This document shows, one piece after another, positions 17,049-25,996 of a DNA stretch of 64,000 bases (position 1 is its first letter; each line of letters starts with the position of its first letter). A model generated the notes under the pieces. The model was not told where the DNA came from. It made no database searches and saw only the letters and a list, made by a program, of their open reading frames with translations. Both the position numbers and the translations under genes were made by a program. This DNA comes from Alsobacter sp045348435 (GTDB lineage Bacteria; Pseudomonadota; Alphaproteobacteria; Rhizobiales; Beijerinckiaceae): positions 1,488,001 through 1,552,000 of the forward strand of contig NZ_CP157484.1 of assembly GCF_045348435.1 (NCBI RefSeq). The letters run 5' to 3'.

Positions 17049-17199
17049 CATCGTCGGGCGTGAGCCCGCGGTTCCAACGATCTGACGGACTGTCGGCCCG
17101 AAGCTGATCCGCATCAAGAATCCGACCGCCGCCGGGCGCTATGCTTCGGCCTGATCGGCGGGGCCGTCTTGGCCTCGCCGCCAGCGGAAGGAGCCGCCG

Positions 17200-18696
17200 A
17201 TGCCGAAGACGCGTTCGAGAGCCTCCCTGTCCGGGACGTCCGGGCGATCCTTCGCGTCCGTCGTCGGCGCGCTCGCGATGGCGGCGTCCGCCACGCTCCA
17301 GCCCGCCCGCGCCGCCGAACCGGTCACCGAAGCCGAGGCGCGCGAGATCGCGGTGGAGGCGTATCTCTATCTCTATCCGCTGCTGACCATGGACCTGACC
17401 CGGCGCCAGCTCACCAATGTCGAGGCCAAGCCCGGCGCGATCGGCGGGCCGATGAACCGCTTCAACAACGTGCTCACCTTCCCGCCGGCCGACATGAGGG
17501 TCGTGGTCCGCCCGAACTTCGACACGCTGTATTCGAGCGCCTGGGTCGACCTCACCAAGGAGCCCGTGGTCCTCTCCGCCCCGGACACCAACGGGCGCTA
17601 CTACCTGTTGCCGATGCTCGACATGTGGACCGATGTCTTCGCCTCTCCGGGCTGGCGCACGACCGGGACCGCGCCGGCGACCTATCTGATCGCCGCGCCG
17701 GGCTGGCGCCCCGACGTTCGGGACCGCTTCGACGAATGGAAGCTGCCGGCCGGAACCCAGCGGATCGATGCGCCGACCCCGTATGTCTGGATCATCGGCC
17801 GCACGAAGACCGACGGCCCGGCCGACTATGAGGCCGTCCACAAGATCCAGGACGGATACGACGTCCGGCTGCTCTCCGAATGGGGCAAGGAGCGCAAGAC
17901 GGCCGCGGCGCCGATCGATCCCAAGGTCGACATGAAGACGCCGCCGAAGATCCAGGTCGACACGATGCCTGGGCCGGCTTACTTCGCCTACGGCGCCGAA
18001 CTGATGAAGCTGCATCCGGCTCACGCCACGGACCAGCCGATCGTCGCCCGGATGAAGCGGATCGGCTTCGAGGCGGGCCGCAGTTTCGACCCGAAGGCGG
18101 TGGCGCCGGCGGTGCAGAAGGCCCTGGAGACGGCGCCGCGCGACGCACAAGCCCTGATGACCTGGAAGATCCGCACGCTGGCCCGCGTCGTCAACGGCTG
18201 GTCGATGAACACGGACACGATGGGCGTCTACGGCAACTACTACCTCAAACGCGCCATCGTCAGCCAGCAAGGGCTCGGGGCGAACTTGCCGGAGGACGCG
18301 ATCTATCCGCTCAACCTGGCCGACGCCCACGGCCAGCCCTTGCGGGGCGACAGCGCCTATACGCTGCATTTCGATCGGGCCGACATGCCCCCCGTCCAGG
18401 CGTTCTGGTCCGTCACGCTGTATGACGACCAGGGCTTTCAGGTCGCCAATCCGCTGAACCGGTTCGCGCTGAGCAGCTGGATGCCGTTCCGGACCAATCC
18501 CGACGGCTCCCTCGACCTCCTCGTCCAGAGCGAGAACCCGGGCAAGGACAAGGAGGCGAACTGGCTTCCTGCGCCCAAGGGCCCGTTCTCCCTGACGATG
18601 CGGCTCTACGCTCCGGCCGCGGACGCGCTGACCGGCAGATGGAACCCGCCTCCCGTCACGCGGGTGGGCGCCGCTCCCGCGCTGGCGACCGACTGA
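17200..18696 (+). CDS. Exported DUF1254/DUF1214 domain protein
   Basis: The 498-residue protein carries an N-terminal signal-like segment (GALAMAASATLQPARA). The DUF1254 domain follows (EAYLYLYPLLTMDLTRRQLT; VVVRPNFDTLYSSAWVDLTK; YLLPMLDMWTDVFASPG). The C-terminal DUF1214 domain contains DTMGVYGNYYLKRAIVSQQG, PVQAFWSVTLYDD and a final LTMRLYAPAADALTGRW. These proteins are common in soil proteobacteria and have no settled biochemical role. AGGAGCCGCC lies before the ATG. It may be transcribed with the phosphoesterase 150 bases upstream, which is also exported. Confidence 0.88.
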   Translation: MPKTRSRASLSGTSGRSFASVVGALAMAASATLQPARAAEPVTEAEAREIAVEAYLYLYPLLTMDLTRRQLTNVEAKPGAIGGPMNRFNNVLTFPPADMRVVVRPNFDTLYSSAWVDLTKEPVVLSAPDTNGRYYLLPMLDMWTDVFASPGWRTTGTAPATYLIAAPGWRPDVRDRFDEWKLPAGTQRIDAPTPYVWIIGRTKTDGPADYEAVHKIQDGYDVRLLSEWGKERKTAAAPIDPKVDMKTPPKIQVDTMPGPAYFAYGAELMKLHPAHATDQPIVARMKRIGFEAGRSFDPKAVAPAVQKALETAPRDAQALMTWKIRTLARVVNGWSMNTDTMGVYGNYYLKRAIVSQQGLGANLPEDAIYPLNLADAHGQPLRGDSAYTLHFDRADMPPVQAFWSVTLYDDQGFQVANPLNRFALSSWMPFRTNPDGSLDLLVQSENPGKDKEANWLPAPKGPFSLTMRLYAPAADALTGRWNPPPVTRVGAAPALATD

Positions 18697-19100
18697 TCAG
18701 CTCCCCGGGCGGACCGGCGCGGATTTCAGGATCGTCAGCGGAGTGCTGGCGTCTGGGCAGCGCTCCTCGAAAGCCGCGATGGCTTGTTCGAGGGGCGCGC
18801 CGCTGCGCTCGATGAACACCGGGACGGCCCCGTGACCCTCCACCATCAGGACGGTCCGTCCAGGCGCATGCAGCCTTCCAGTCGCCTGGTATCCGCCCAG
18901 CAAGGCCACGTCCTCCCGCTCCACCACCGCCAGCGTGTGGCCGCGCGCGGTGCGGATCACGAAAAAGGGCAGAACGGCGACTCCTCCAGCACGATCTCGC
19001 CGGACGTGTTCGCCGCCCATCGCGAATAGAGGAAGCTCGCCGAGGCGACAGCGAGGATGACGGGCCAAAGCAGGATGACGGCCAGGACAGGCTTGATCAT
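18697..19100 (-). pseudogene. Membrane-anchored hypothetical protein, frameshifted at a T5 run
   Basis: ATG 19100 opens a frame with a membrane anchor (AVILLWPVILAVASASFLYS), continuing to EIVLEESPFCPF, where it meets five T's (plus-strand A5 at 18962-18966) and a TGA. The other frame continues FFVIRTARGHTLAVVEREDV to LKSAPVRPGS and stops at 18697. Adding one T restores a 134-residue protein. The short frame by itself would start inside non-coding sequence. No known family is evident. A homopolymer error in the sequence is a real possibility. Confidence 0.6.
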
Positions 19101-19307
19101 CGCACCGCCTCCGGGGTGAGAGGGCAGGGCATGCGGTTGGTCGACTGTCGGGCCGATGCGCGATGGTACCGATTAGCGCGCGGGCCGCGCAAGCTGTCGG
19201 GACGATCTAGACCGTCCCTTTCCGACCCGCAGCCGGCCCTGGCCGGTTAACAGACTGGTGACGTCTCCTGACCAATTTGAGTCGATCAGCTTCAGGAGGA
19301 GGACACC

Positions 19308-19580
19308 ATGACAGACACGATCGGCGTTCCCGGCGCGCGCATCCGCTCGTTCGTCGAGCGCATCGAGCAGCTCGACACCGAATTGCAGGAGCTGAATGAG
19401 GCCAAGAAGGAAGTCTTCTCGGAGGCGAAGGGGGAAGGCTTCGACGTCAAGATCTTGAAGGAGATCATCAAGCTCAGGAAGCAGGACCAGGAAGAGCGCG
19501 ACGAGCGCGATTCCCTGCTCGACACCTATATGCGCGCGATGGACGCGGCCGAGCCCCAGCCGGTCGGCAAGGCCGCCTGA
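19308..19580 (+). CDS. gapR: GapR/DUF2312 (UPF0335) nucleoid-associated protein
   Basis: This 90-residue, all-helical protein has the family core RIRSFVERIEQLDTELQELN, then EVFSEAKGEGFDVKILKEII and LRKQDQEERDERDSLLDTYM. It closely matches the layout of Caulobacter GapR, a DNA-binding protein that binds overtwisted DNA ahead of replication and transcription forks. Length agrees with the family. An AGGAGGAGG ribosome binding site lies before the ATG. Many Hyphomicrobiales have more than one DUF2312 gene, so this may be a paralogue. Confidence 0.85.
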   Translation: MTDTIGVPGARIRSFVERIEQLDTELQELNEAKKEVFSEAKGEGFDVKILKEIIKLRKQDQEERDERDSLLDTYMRAMDAAEPQPVGKAA

Positions 19581-19701
19581 CCGACGAACGCGTTCCAGCA
19601 CGCGAGCGCTTTTCTCGGCGCGCCGGAGAGGATATGGCTGAAGGGCCGTGTCCTCCCACCGGGCGCCAGCCGGCAGCCGGTCCTTTCCGAAAAGCCGAAT
19701 C

Positions 19702-20910
19702 GTGACCGCCGCAAGCCAGCCCGCCGTCTCTCATCGCGCCGTTCTACCCGTGCTGGTTGCGCTTAGCGCCACGCACCTGCTCAATGACCTGATCCAGTCG
19801 TTGATTCCGGCCGTGTACCCGATCATCAAGGCCGCCTATCACCTCGACTTCGGCCAGATCGGCCTGATCACGCTGACTTTCCAGATCACCGCGTCCCTGT
19901 TCCAGCCGCTGGTGGGACACTATACGGACCGGCGTCCCATGCCTCATTCAATGGTGGTGGGCATGGGGTTCACGCTGGTGGGCCTGATCGGGCTCGCCTT
20001 CGCGGGGAGCTATCCGCATCTCTTGGCGGCCGCCGCCTGCGTCGGGCTCGGATCGTCGATCTTCCACCCCGAAGCGACCCGCATGGCCCGCACGGCCTCC
20101 GGCGGACAGCACGGGCTCGCGCAGGGCATCTTCCAGGTCGGAGGCCAGACTGGCAGCGCGCTGGGCCCGCTGCTGGCGGCCTTCGTCATCGTGCCGCGAG
20201 GGCAGGGGAGCATCGCCTGGTTCTCGGTCGCGGCCCTCGTCGCCATGGGCCTGATGGTGTGGACGACGCAGCGCCATGAGCAGAGCCGCAAGGCGCGGCC
20301 GGCGGCGGCCAAAAGCTCGGCGCCCCTCCTGCAGCCGGCGCTCTCGCGGGGGCGCATCCTCTGGGCCATGACCATCCTGGTCGTGCTGCTCTTCTCCAAG
20401 AACGCCTACACTTCCAGCTTCTCGTCCTTCTATACGTTCTATCTGATCGACCGTTTCGGCGTGACCGTCCAGACCTCGCAGCTGATGCTGTTCCTGTTTC
20501 TGGCGTCCGCGGCGGCCGGCGCGCTGGGCGGAGGAATGATCGGCGACAGGGTGGGCCGCAACCGGGTGATCTGGTTCTCGATCCTGGGCGCGCTGCCCTT
20601 TGCGCTCATGCTGCCCTATGCCGATTTGTTCTGGACGGGCGTCCTCACCGTCGTCATCAACCTGATCATGTCGAGCGCCTTCGCCAGCATCCTGATCTAC
20701 GCCATGGATCTGGCGCCCGGCCGCGTCGGGCTCATCGGCGGCCTGTTCTACGGCCTGAGCTTCGGCCTCGGCGGCCTGGCGGCCGCCATCCTGGGCGAGG
20801 TGGCCGACCGCGTCGGCATCGACGCGGTCTACCGGATCTGCGCGTTCCTGCCGGCGGTGGGCCTGCTGGCGTGGTTCCTGCCCAGGAGCGGTTCGTCCCG
20901 AATGGCCTGA
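19702..20910 (+). CDS. fsr: MFS exporter of the fosmidomycin-resistance (Fsr) family
   Basis: The roughly 402-residue transporter has twelve membrane helices and strong Fsr signatures: SATHLLNDLIQSLIPAVYPI, LITLTFQITASLFQPLVGHY, GLGSSIFHPEATRMAR, and GLAQGIFQVGGQTGSALGPL. It exports drugs or metabolites using the proton gradient; fosmidomycin resistance is known for the E. coli homologue. The GTG at 19702 gives a length matching E. coli Fsr (about 406); another GTG at 19648 adds 18 residues. It stands alone. Confidence 0.88.
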   Translation: MTAASQPAVSHRAVLPVLVALSATHLLNDLIQSLIPAVYPIIKAAYHLDFGQIGLITLTFQITASLFQPLVGHYTDRRPMPHSMVVGMGFTLVGLIGLAFAGSYPHLLAAAACVGLGSSIFHPEATRMARTASGGQHGLAQGIFQVGGQTGSALGPLLAAFVIVPRGQGSIAWFSVAALVAMGLMVWTTQRHEQSRKARPAAAKSSAPLLQPALSRGRILWAMTILVVLLFSKNAYTSSFSSFYTFYLIDRFGVTVQTSQLMLFLFLASAAAGALGGGMIGDRVGRNRVIWFSILGALPFALMLPYADLFWTGVLTVVINLIMSSAFASILIYAMDLAPGRVGLIGGLFYGLSFGLGGLAAAILGEVADRVGIDAVYRICAFLPAVGLLAWFLPRSGSSRMA

Positions 20911-20919
20911 CGGCCGCGC

Positions 20920-21138
20920 TCAGCGGTGGTGAACGGCGCGCCGGTGCCGGTGATAGCGCGATCCCGCATAGCCGCCGACGACGCCGCCCGCGACCGCACC
21001 GGCCGGTCCCGCCACCGCGCCCCCGGCGACCGCGCCTGCGCCCGCGCCGACCACGGTGGAGCGCTTGACCGCATGGGCGGCGGACGGAACCGCCAAAAGC
21101 GCGGCCGCCGACAGCGCCGCAAACAAGCTCATCCGCAT
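20920..21138 (-). CDS. Small exported glycine-zipper protein
   Basis: The 72-residue product has a signal peptide (MRMSLFAALSAAALLAVPSA) and a Gly/Ala/Val-rich stretch with repeated GxxxG spacing (VVGAGAGAVAGGAVAGPAGA), then a His/Arg-rich tail (SRYHRHRRAVHHR). Glycine-zipper domains associate with membranes in the periplasm. GAGGAGACG precedes the ATG at 21138. Its function is unknown. Confidence 0.65.
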   Translation of the reverse strand: MRMSLFAALSAAALLAVPSAAHAVKRSTVVGAGAGAVAGGAVAGPAGAVAGGVVGGYAGSRYHRHRRAVHHR

Positions 21139-21227
21139 GGAACGTCTCCTCTGGTTGCTCCGCAAAGCAACGAGGGCGACGGTCCAGAGTTCCCGGTCCG
21201 GATGGCGGGCGCGCGGGCGCCGCCCGT

Positions 21228-22559
21228 TCAGGCCAGCGGCGTCCCGCGCGTCTCGCTGGGGATCATGGCGGTGGCTCCCGCCGCGCCCATGAGCAGGACG
21301 GCGAAGACGCCCATGGCGGGCTCAAAGCCCATCGCGATCACCGGCGCGAGCGCCGACGGCGCCAGAAGTCCGCCCAGCCGGGCCGCCGCGCCGGCGAGGC
21401 CCATGCCGGAGGCGCGGGCAGCGGTGGGATAGAGCTCTGGCGTGTAAGCGTAGAGCGCGCCCCAACTACCCAGAAGCGCGAAGCTCAGCACGAGCAAAGC
21501 CGCCGCGATGGCCGTCGCGTCGGAGGCGAGGACGAAGGCCACGCAAGCCGCCGCGCTGAGGAGCAGGAACCCGATGAGAGTGGGGCGGCGGCCCCAGACC
21601 TCGACCCCGACCGCCGCCAGCGCATAGCCCGGGATCTGCGCCAGCGCGAGCAGGACCAGAAAGCCGTAGCCCCTGACGAAGCCGAAGCCCTGGCCGGTCA
21701 GGCGCCCCGGAAGCCAGGTGAAGACGCCGTAATAGGCCACCGACACCAGGAGCCATGTGGCCAGGACGGCGATCGTGCGCCGCCGGTGGTCGCCCGCGAA
21801 CAGGCCGGCGAAGCCGATCCGTGGAGAAGCCGCGCCGTCGAGCCGGCCCGAATAGGCCGGCTGTCCATTGGCGAGGAGGATGCGGTTGAGCACCGCCTTG
21901 GCCTCGTCGGGCCGGCCGGACCTCAGGAGGTAGAACGGCGATTCGGGCGTCCAGAACCGCAGGCCGATGCCGATCAGCGCCGGAAGGCCCGCCGCCGCGA
22001 AGATCCAACGCCAGGGTTCGGCCGCGCCGCCCGACGTCGCCGCCCACGCCGCCAAGGCCACCGCGACGGTGCCGATGGCCCAGAAGCCCTCCAGGCCGAC
22101 GAGCCATCGGCCGCGCCTCTTGGCCGGGAGGACCTCCGCCATCATGGCGTAGTCGACCGGAAGCGTGCCGCCGACGGCGAGCCCGGTCACGAAGCGCAGG
22201 ACGACCAGCGCCGCGAAGCTGGGCGCGAAGGCCGTGAACAGCCCCGCCACGGCGTCGAGGCCGACGGTCGCGATCAGGACGTTGCGGCGCCCGATCCTGT
22301 CCGCCAGGGCGCCGAAGGCCGGCGCGCCGATGAACATGCCGAGGAAAAACGCCGTCCCGGCCTGCAGGGCGGCCGGGATCGTCAGCCCGAAGGAGGCCGC
22401 CACGCTCGGCGCGGTGATGCCGACAGCCAGCACCTGCATGGCGTCCGCCGCCCAGACCAATCCGAAAATGCCCAGGAGGCGCGCCTGGAACGGCCCGGTC
22501 CCGGCCCGGTCGAGGAGGCCGTCGATCGTGGCGGAGTCGGCTGCGGCGGTCTGGTCCAC
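21228..22559 (-). CDS. MFS transporter (aromatic-acid/sugar porter type)
   Basis: From GTG 22559 the protein is 443 residues with twelve membrane helices. The canonical loop 2-3 motif is GALADRIGRRNVLI, and its equivalent in the second half is VGVEVWGRRPTLIG. Other features are the VTGLAVGGTLPVDYAMMAEV helix and a C-terminal YTPELYPTAARASGMG, typical of the AAHS/SV2-like porters. The substrate is probably an organic acid or sugar, but specificity cannot be read. The start is uncertain: the frame stays open to 22763 and no strong ribosome binding site marks GTG 22559. Confidence 0.82.
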   Translation of the reverse strand: MDQTAAADSATIDGLLDRAGTGPFQARLLGIFGLVWAADAMQVLAVGITAPSVAASFGLTIPAALQAGTAFFLGMFIGAPAFGALADRIGRRNVLIATVGLDAVAGLFTAFAPSFAALVVLRFVTGLAVGGTLPVDYAMMAEVLPAKRRGRWLVGLEGFWAIGTVAVALAAWAATSGGAAEPWRWIFAAAGLPALIGIGLRFWTPESPFYLLRSGRPDEAKAVLNRILLANGQPAYSGRLDGAASPRIGFAGLFAGDHRRRTIAVLATWLLVSVAYYGVFTWLPGRLTGQGFGFVRGYGFLVLLALAQIPGYALAAVGVEVWGRRPTLIGFLLLSAAACVAFVLASDATAIAAALLVLSFALLGSWGALYAYTPELYPTAARASGMGLAGAAARLGGLLAPSALAPVIAMGFEPAMGVFAVLLMGAAGATAMIPSETRGTPLA

Positions 22560-22809
22560 GGGATGCGCTTTCTGAGGAGCTGCGGCGAGGGCCGCCTGGG
22601 AAGGAGGGCGAAAGCGCCCGGCCGGGTCGCGATCGGTTTCGGCGCGGAGGGTGGGCCAGCCGGGGCGCGACTGCAAGCGCCCCTTGGAAAGACGTCCGTA
22701 TTTGGGTGGGACCCGCGCCGGGCGCTCCGATGCTCGCGCCTGCCTGCCGCCGGGTTGAACCAAACCGTCATCGAGAATGTTTCAGCTTCGGGGCGTGAAG
22801 GAGGACGAC

Positions 22810-22884
22810 ATGAACAACATCATCTATCTCGTCGGGCTGGTCGTGGTGGTTCTCGCCGTGTTGGCGTTCTTTGGACTGCGCTGA
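22810..22884 (+). CDS. 24-residue single-helix membrane peptide
   Basis: A GAAGGAGGACGAC ribosome binding site lies before the ATG at 22810, which encodes MNNIIYLVGLVVVVLAVLAF followed by FGLR and TGA. The whole product is one membrane helix with a short positive tail. Very similar peptides occur widely in Hyphomicrobiales genomes as far as I recall, and are often missed for their size. The good ribosome binding site and conserved-looking sequence support translation. Confidence 0.6.
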   Translation: MNNIIYLVGLVVVVLAVLAFFGLR

Positions 22885-22904
22885 GGGCGTGGCCGCGGGC
22901 CCGG

Positions 22905-22926
22905 CTCCGGGGCCTCCGCCCCGGAG
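22905..22926. terminator. GC-rich hairpin after the membrane-peptide gene
   Basis: CTCCGGGGC and GCCCCGGAG form a perfect 9-bp stem around a CTCC loop, 20 bases after the stop codon. There is no T-tract, so intrinsic termination is only possible, not certain. Confidence 0.3.
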
Positions 22927-23006
22927 AGGCCTCGCCGCATCGGCGTTTTCTGCGCTGGGGCTGCGTCCTTTCGCCTTCGTAATGAGCCGGACTAGCCTCT
23001 CCCGAT

Positions 23007-24878
23007 GTGACATGGTTTTTGCTGTCGCCACGCGAGCCGCGGGATGAACGCGGGTCGCGCCCCCCGACGCATGGACCTGGACGCATCTTGATCCGATCCC
23101 TCACTGTTCTGCGCAGGCGCGTTCATCGCCATGCGCGCACGCTGGCCGCCGTGCTCTTGGCCGCCCTCGCCCTCGCCGGAGCCGCCGCCTGGTCGCTCCG
23201 GACCCAGCCGGCCGAGATGTCCTATTCGAGCTTCTCGCGCGCCATGGCGGACGGTGCGCTGGCCAAGGTCTCGGTCAGCGACGGGGGCCTCTCGGTGGTG
23301 GAGAAGAGCGGGGCGACGGCCTTCGTCCGGCTGCCCACCGGCCTTCTGGATTCGGCCTTCCTGGATCGTCTGGCCGGCGCCGGCGTGGATGTGGACCTCA
23401 CCCGCCACGATGGCGACCTGCTCGGCGTGCTCGGCGCGGTCGCCTCCGCTCTCCTGATGGGCGCTGTCGCGGTCGTGATGGCGCTGCAACTCGACCTGCG
23501 CGGCCGGCTGTCCTGGCCCGCCGTCGTCAAGTCGGTCCCGAGCCGCTTCAGCGACGTCGCCGGGCAGGACGAGCCGAAGGCCGAAGTGGCCGAGATCGTC
23601 ACCTTCCTCAAGGACCCGGCCGCCTTCGCGCGGGTCGGCGCCCGCCCGCCCCATGGCGTCCTGCTCGTCGGCCCGCCCGGGACCGGCAAGACCCTGCTCG
23701 CCCGCGCCCTCGCCGGGGAGGCGGGCGTCGCCTTCATGGCGGTCGCGGGAAGCGAGTTCTCCGCCGCGCTCGTCGGCATGTCGAAGAACCGCGTCGCGCG
23801 CCTGTTCCGGGAGGCTCGCCGCCGCGCGCCCTGCATCCTGTTCATCGACGAGCTCGATTCCATCGGCAAGAAGCGCGGGGCGGGGGCCTCGGCCGCGGAC
23901 CGCGAATACGACACCACGCTCAATCAGCTGCTGGTGGAGATGGACGGCTTCGAGGCCTCGACCGGGGTCATCGTGGTCGGCGCGACCAACCGGGTGGACG
24001 TGCTCGATCCGGCGCTGCTGCGGCCGGGCCGGTTCGACCGGCAGGTCCATGTCGGGCTGCCGCTCATCGCCGGGCGCGAGGCGATCCTGGCCGTCCATTC
24101 GGCCCACAAGCCCTTCGCGGCCGATGTCGACCTCCTGACCATCGCGCGGGGGACGCCGGGCTTCTCCGGGGCGGACCTCGCCAATCTGGTCAACGAGGCC
24201 GCCGTGTTGGCGGCGCGCGAGGGCGCCAGCCTCGTCACCGCCGCCCATTTCGAAGGCGCGCGCAAGAAGCTGCTGATGGGCCTGGAGCGGCGCAGCCTGG
24301 TGCTGGACGATGAGGAGAGGCGTCTCGTGGCCGTCCACGAGGCGGGCCACGCCCTGTGCGCGACGCTGCTGCCGGCGGCGGATCGGGTTCAATCGGCCAC
24401 GATCGTGCCCCATGGCGGCGCGCTCGGCATGGTGCTGCGCCTGCCGGAGAGGGACCGCATCTGCGTGCCGCTCGACAGGTTGCGCGCCGATCTCGTCGTC
24501 GCCATGGGCGGCCGCGCCGCCGAGGAGGCGGTCTTCGGTCCCGACAAGGTGACCACCGGCGCCGCGTCCGACATCGCCCACGCCACCGACCTCGCCACCC
24601 GCATGGTGGCGGAGTGGGGCATGAGCCCCAAGCTCGGCATGGCGCGCGTCGAGCTCGCCGCCGGAGAACTGCCGGCCTTCGCCCGCGAGGAGGTCCGTAA
24701 CATCGTGGCGGACGCCTACAGGGCCGCCCGGGCCATCGTCGAGGACCGGCGGGACCTGCTGGACCGGCTGTGCGAAGCGCTGCTCGAGCGGGAGACGCTC
24801 AACGCCCAGGAGGTCGCCGAGATCTGCGGCGAGCCAAGGCCGGGCGAGGGGACGCAGGCGCCCCAGAGGGTGGCCTGA
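23007..24878 (+). CDS. Divergent FtsH-like membrane AAA+ zinc protease
   Basis: The roughly 620-residue protein has FtsH topology: two membrane helices (about 43-62 and 138-162) flanking a periplasmic segment, then an AAA domain and an M41 peptidase. Walker A GPPGTGKT lies near 222, Walker B ILFIDELD near 277, and the second region of homology is ATNRVDVLDPALLRPGRFDR. The zinc motif HEAGH lies near 444, with a third ligand candidate in GAASDIAHATD. The pore loop differs from classical FtsH: the usual F-V-G-V-G is L-V-G-M-S, so the pore aromatic is missing. It is probably a specialised paralogue beside a housekeeping FtsH elsewhere. Start uncertain (GTG 23007 or TTG 23088). Confidence 0.83.
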   Translation: MTWFLLSPREPRDERGSRPPTHGPGRILIRSLTVLRRRVHRHARTLAAVLLAALALAGAAAWSLRTQPAEMSYSSFSRAMADGALAKVSVSDGGLSVVEKSGATAFVRLPTGLLDSAFLDRLAGAGVDVDLTRHDGDLLGVLGAVASALLMGAVAVVMALQLDLRGRLSWPAVVKSVPSRFSDVAGQDEPKAEVAEIVTFLKDPAAFARVGARPPHGVLLVGPPGTGKTLLARALAGEAGVAFMAVAGSEFSAALVGMSKNRVARLFREARRRAPCILFIDELDSIGKKRGAGASAADREYDTTLNQLLVEMDGFEASTGVIVVGATNRVDVLDPALLRPGRFDRQVHVGLPLIAGREAILAVHSAHKPFAADVDLLTIARGTPGFSGADLANLVNEAAVLAAREGASLVTAAHFEGARKKLLMGLERRSLVLDDEERRLVAVHEAGHALCATLLPAADRVQSATIVPHGGALGMVLRLPERDRICVPLDRLRADLVVAMGGRAAEEAVFGPDKVTTGAASDIAHATDLATRMVAEWGMSPKLGMARVELAAGELPAFAREEVRNIVADAYRAARAIVEDRRDLLDRLCEALLERETLNAQEVAEICGEPRPGEGTQAPQRVA

Positions 24879-24968
24879 ACCGCCGCCGCCCCGTAGGCCG
24901 CAGCGGCGGAGCTATGTTTTCCGCGATCGGCGCCCTATGAGACAACACGCGCGATAGAGGAGTCGCTG

Positions 24969-25466
24969 ATGCTGCGTTTCTTGCTGACCCCCTTGGCGTT
25001 CGGGATTGTTCTCGTCGTCGGTTTCCGGGCTCTCGACGCTCGGGCTCCCTCGGCCCCCGCGCCCAGGCCTCAGCCGATCACCGCAGCCGCTCCGGCCGCC
25101 GCCCCCTCGGCGAACGCGCCTGACGCCGCCCGCTCGGGCCCGCGCAACGTCCTGGTGCAGCCGGCGCTGCAGACCGGCAAGCCCCTGCAGCTTCCGCCGG
25201 CCGTCCCGACCATCGGGCCCCAGATGTCGGCCCCGACCGTCGCCGCGCGTCCCGCTCCCGCGCCTGAGGCGCAGCCCGAGATGGCCAGCGCGGAGATCCC
25301 GGCGCCAGCCGCGGAGGCTCAGACGGCCATTGCGCCGTCCGGCGGGCGTGGGTCGCTGGGCTGCGCCAACTACAAGAGCTACAATCCCCAGACCAAGACT
25401 TATCGGGGATTCGACGGCGTGGTGAAGGAATGCAAGTCGCGGCCAGAGGCGACGGCGTCCAATTAG
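24969..25466 (+). CDS. BA14K-like exported protein
   Basis: This 165-residue protein has an N-terminal helix (LLTPLAFGIVLVVGFRALDA) that anchors or exports it, a long Pro/Ala-rich linker, and a C-terminal motif GCANYKSYNPQTKTYRGFDG...KEC. That motif matches the BA14K pattern (C-x-x-x-Y-x-S-Y-[DN]-P...T-Y-x-G-[YF]-D-G...C). BA14K proteins are small surface lectin-like antigens of Brucella and relatives. A good ribosome binding site (AGAGGAG) precedes the ATG. Confidence 0.72.
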   Translation: MLRFLLTPLAFGIVLVVGFRALDARAPSAPAPRPQPITAAAPAAAPSANAPDAARSGPRNVLVQPALQTGKPLQLPPAVPTIGPQMSAPTVAARPAPAPEAQPEMASAEIPAPAAEAQTAIAPSGGRGSLGCANYKSYNPQTKTYRGFDGVVKECKSRPEATASN

Positions 25467-25585
25467 CTGCGGCGTCAGTTGCACAGACTGAACTTAACGG
25501 TCTGCTAAGTGACGCATCAGCATAAGCTTGACGGGTCACCGCAATTGAAGCAGAAACGCTTAGCTCAAGCTAAGAGGGCGAAGTC

Positions 25586-25837
25586 GTGGACGCTCAATCT
25601 GAATCGCCCCTCAGGCTCGTGACGGTGCCAGGCCGGGAAGGCCAGCTGTTCGACGCGTTCCGGTCCGAACTGGTGTCGGCCGGCATCGCCGCGTCTGACG
25701 AGGAATGGGCCAGCATGAGCCTGGTCGAGCGCGGCGAGTGGCTCACCACGCAGATTCTGGTCTTGCGCGCGAAGGTCGAGCACGAGCTGGAAGAGGCCGC
25801 CTTGGCCAACGAGCAGACCTGGGACGGGGTCCACTGA
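25586..25837 (+). CDS. Small acidic hypothetical protein (83 aa)
   Basis: Starts at GTG 25586 behind AAGAGGGCG. The soluble product reads RLVTVPGREGQLFDAFRSEL, then EEWASMSLVERGEWLTTQIL and a charged helical end. Codon use is typical. I do not recognise a domain. It follows the BA14K-like gene by 119 bases on the same strand. Confidence 0.6.
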   Translation: MDAQSESPLRLVTVPGREGQLFDAFRSELVSAGIAASDEEWASMSLVERGEWLTTQILVLRAKVEHELEEAALANEQTWDGVH

Positions 25838-25996
25838 CCTTCGACTGATCCAGGGGATCTGCGCTGGCCGAGCAGGACGCCCGCGCGAAAGCAAAGCCCG
25901 CGCTGATGCAAGCGGAATCCTCGGCGGCGAAAACTTTCGGCTCGGCCTGTGGATAGCTTGAATAACTTCACTCGGCCCAGTGACGCGTCGTCCGGC

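Noticed and set aside
22992..24581. 529-codon minus-strand frame opposite the FtsH-like gene
   Set aside because: The plus-strand gene has every catalytic motif. The opposite frame has none.
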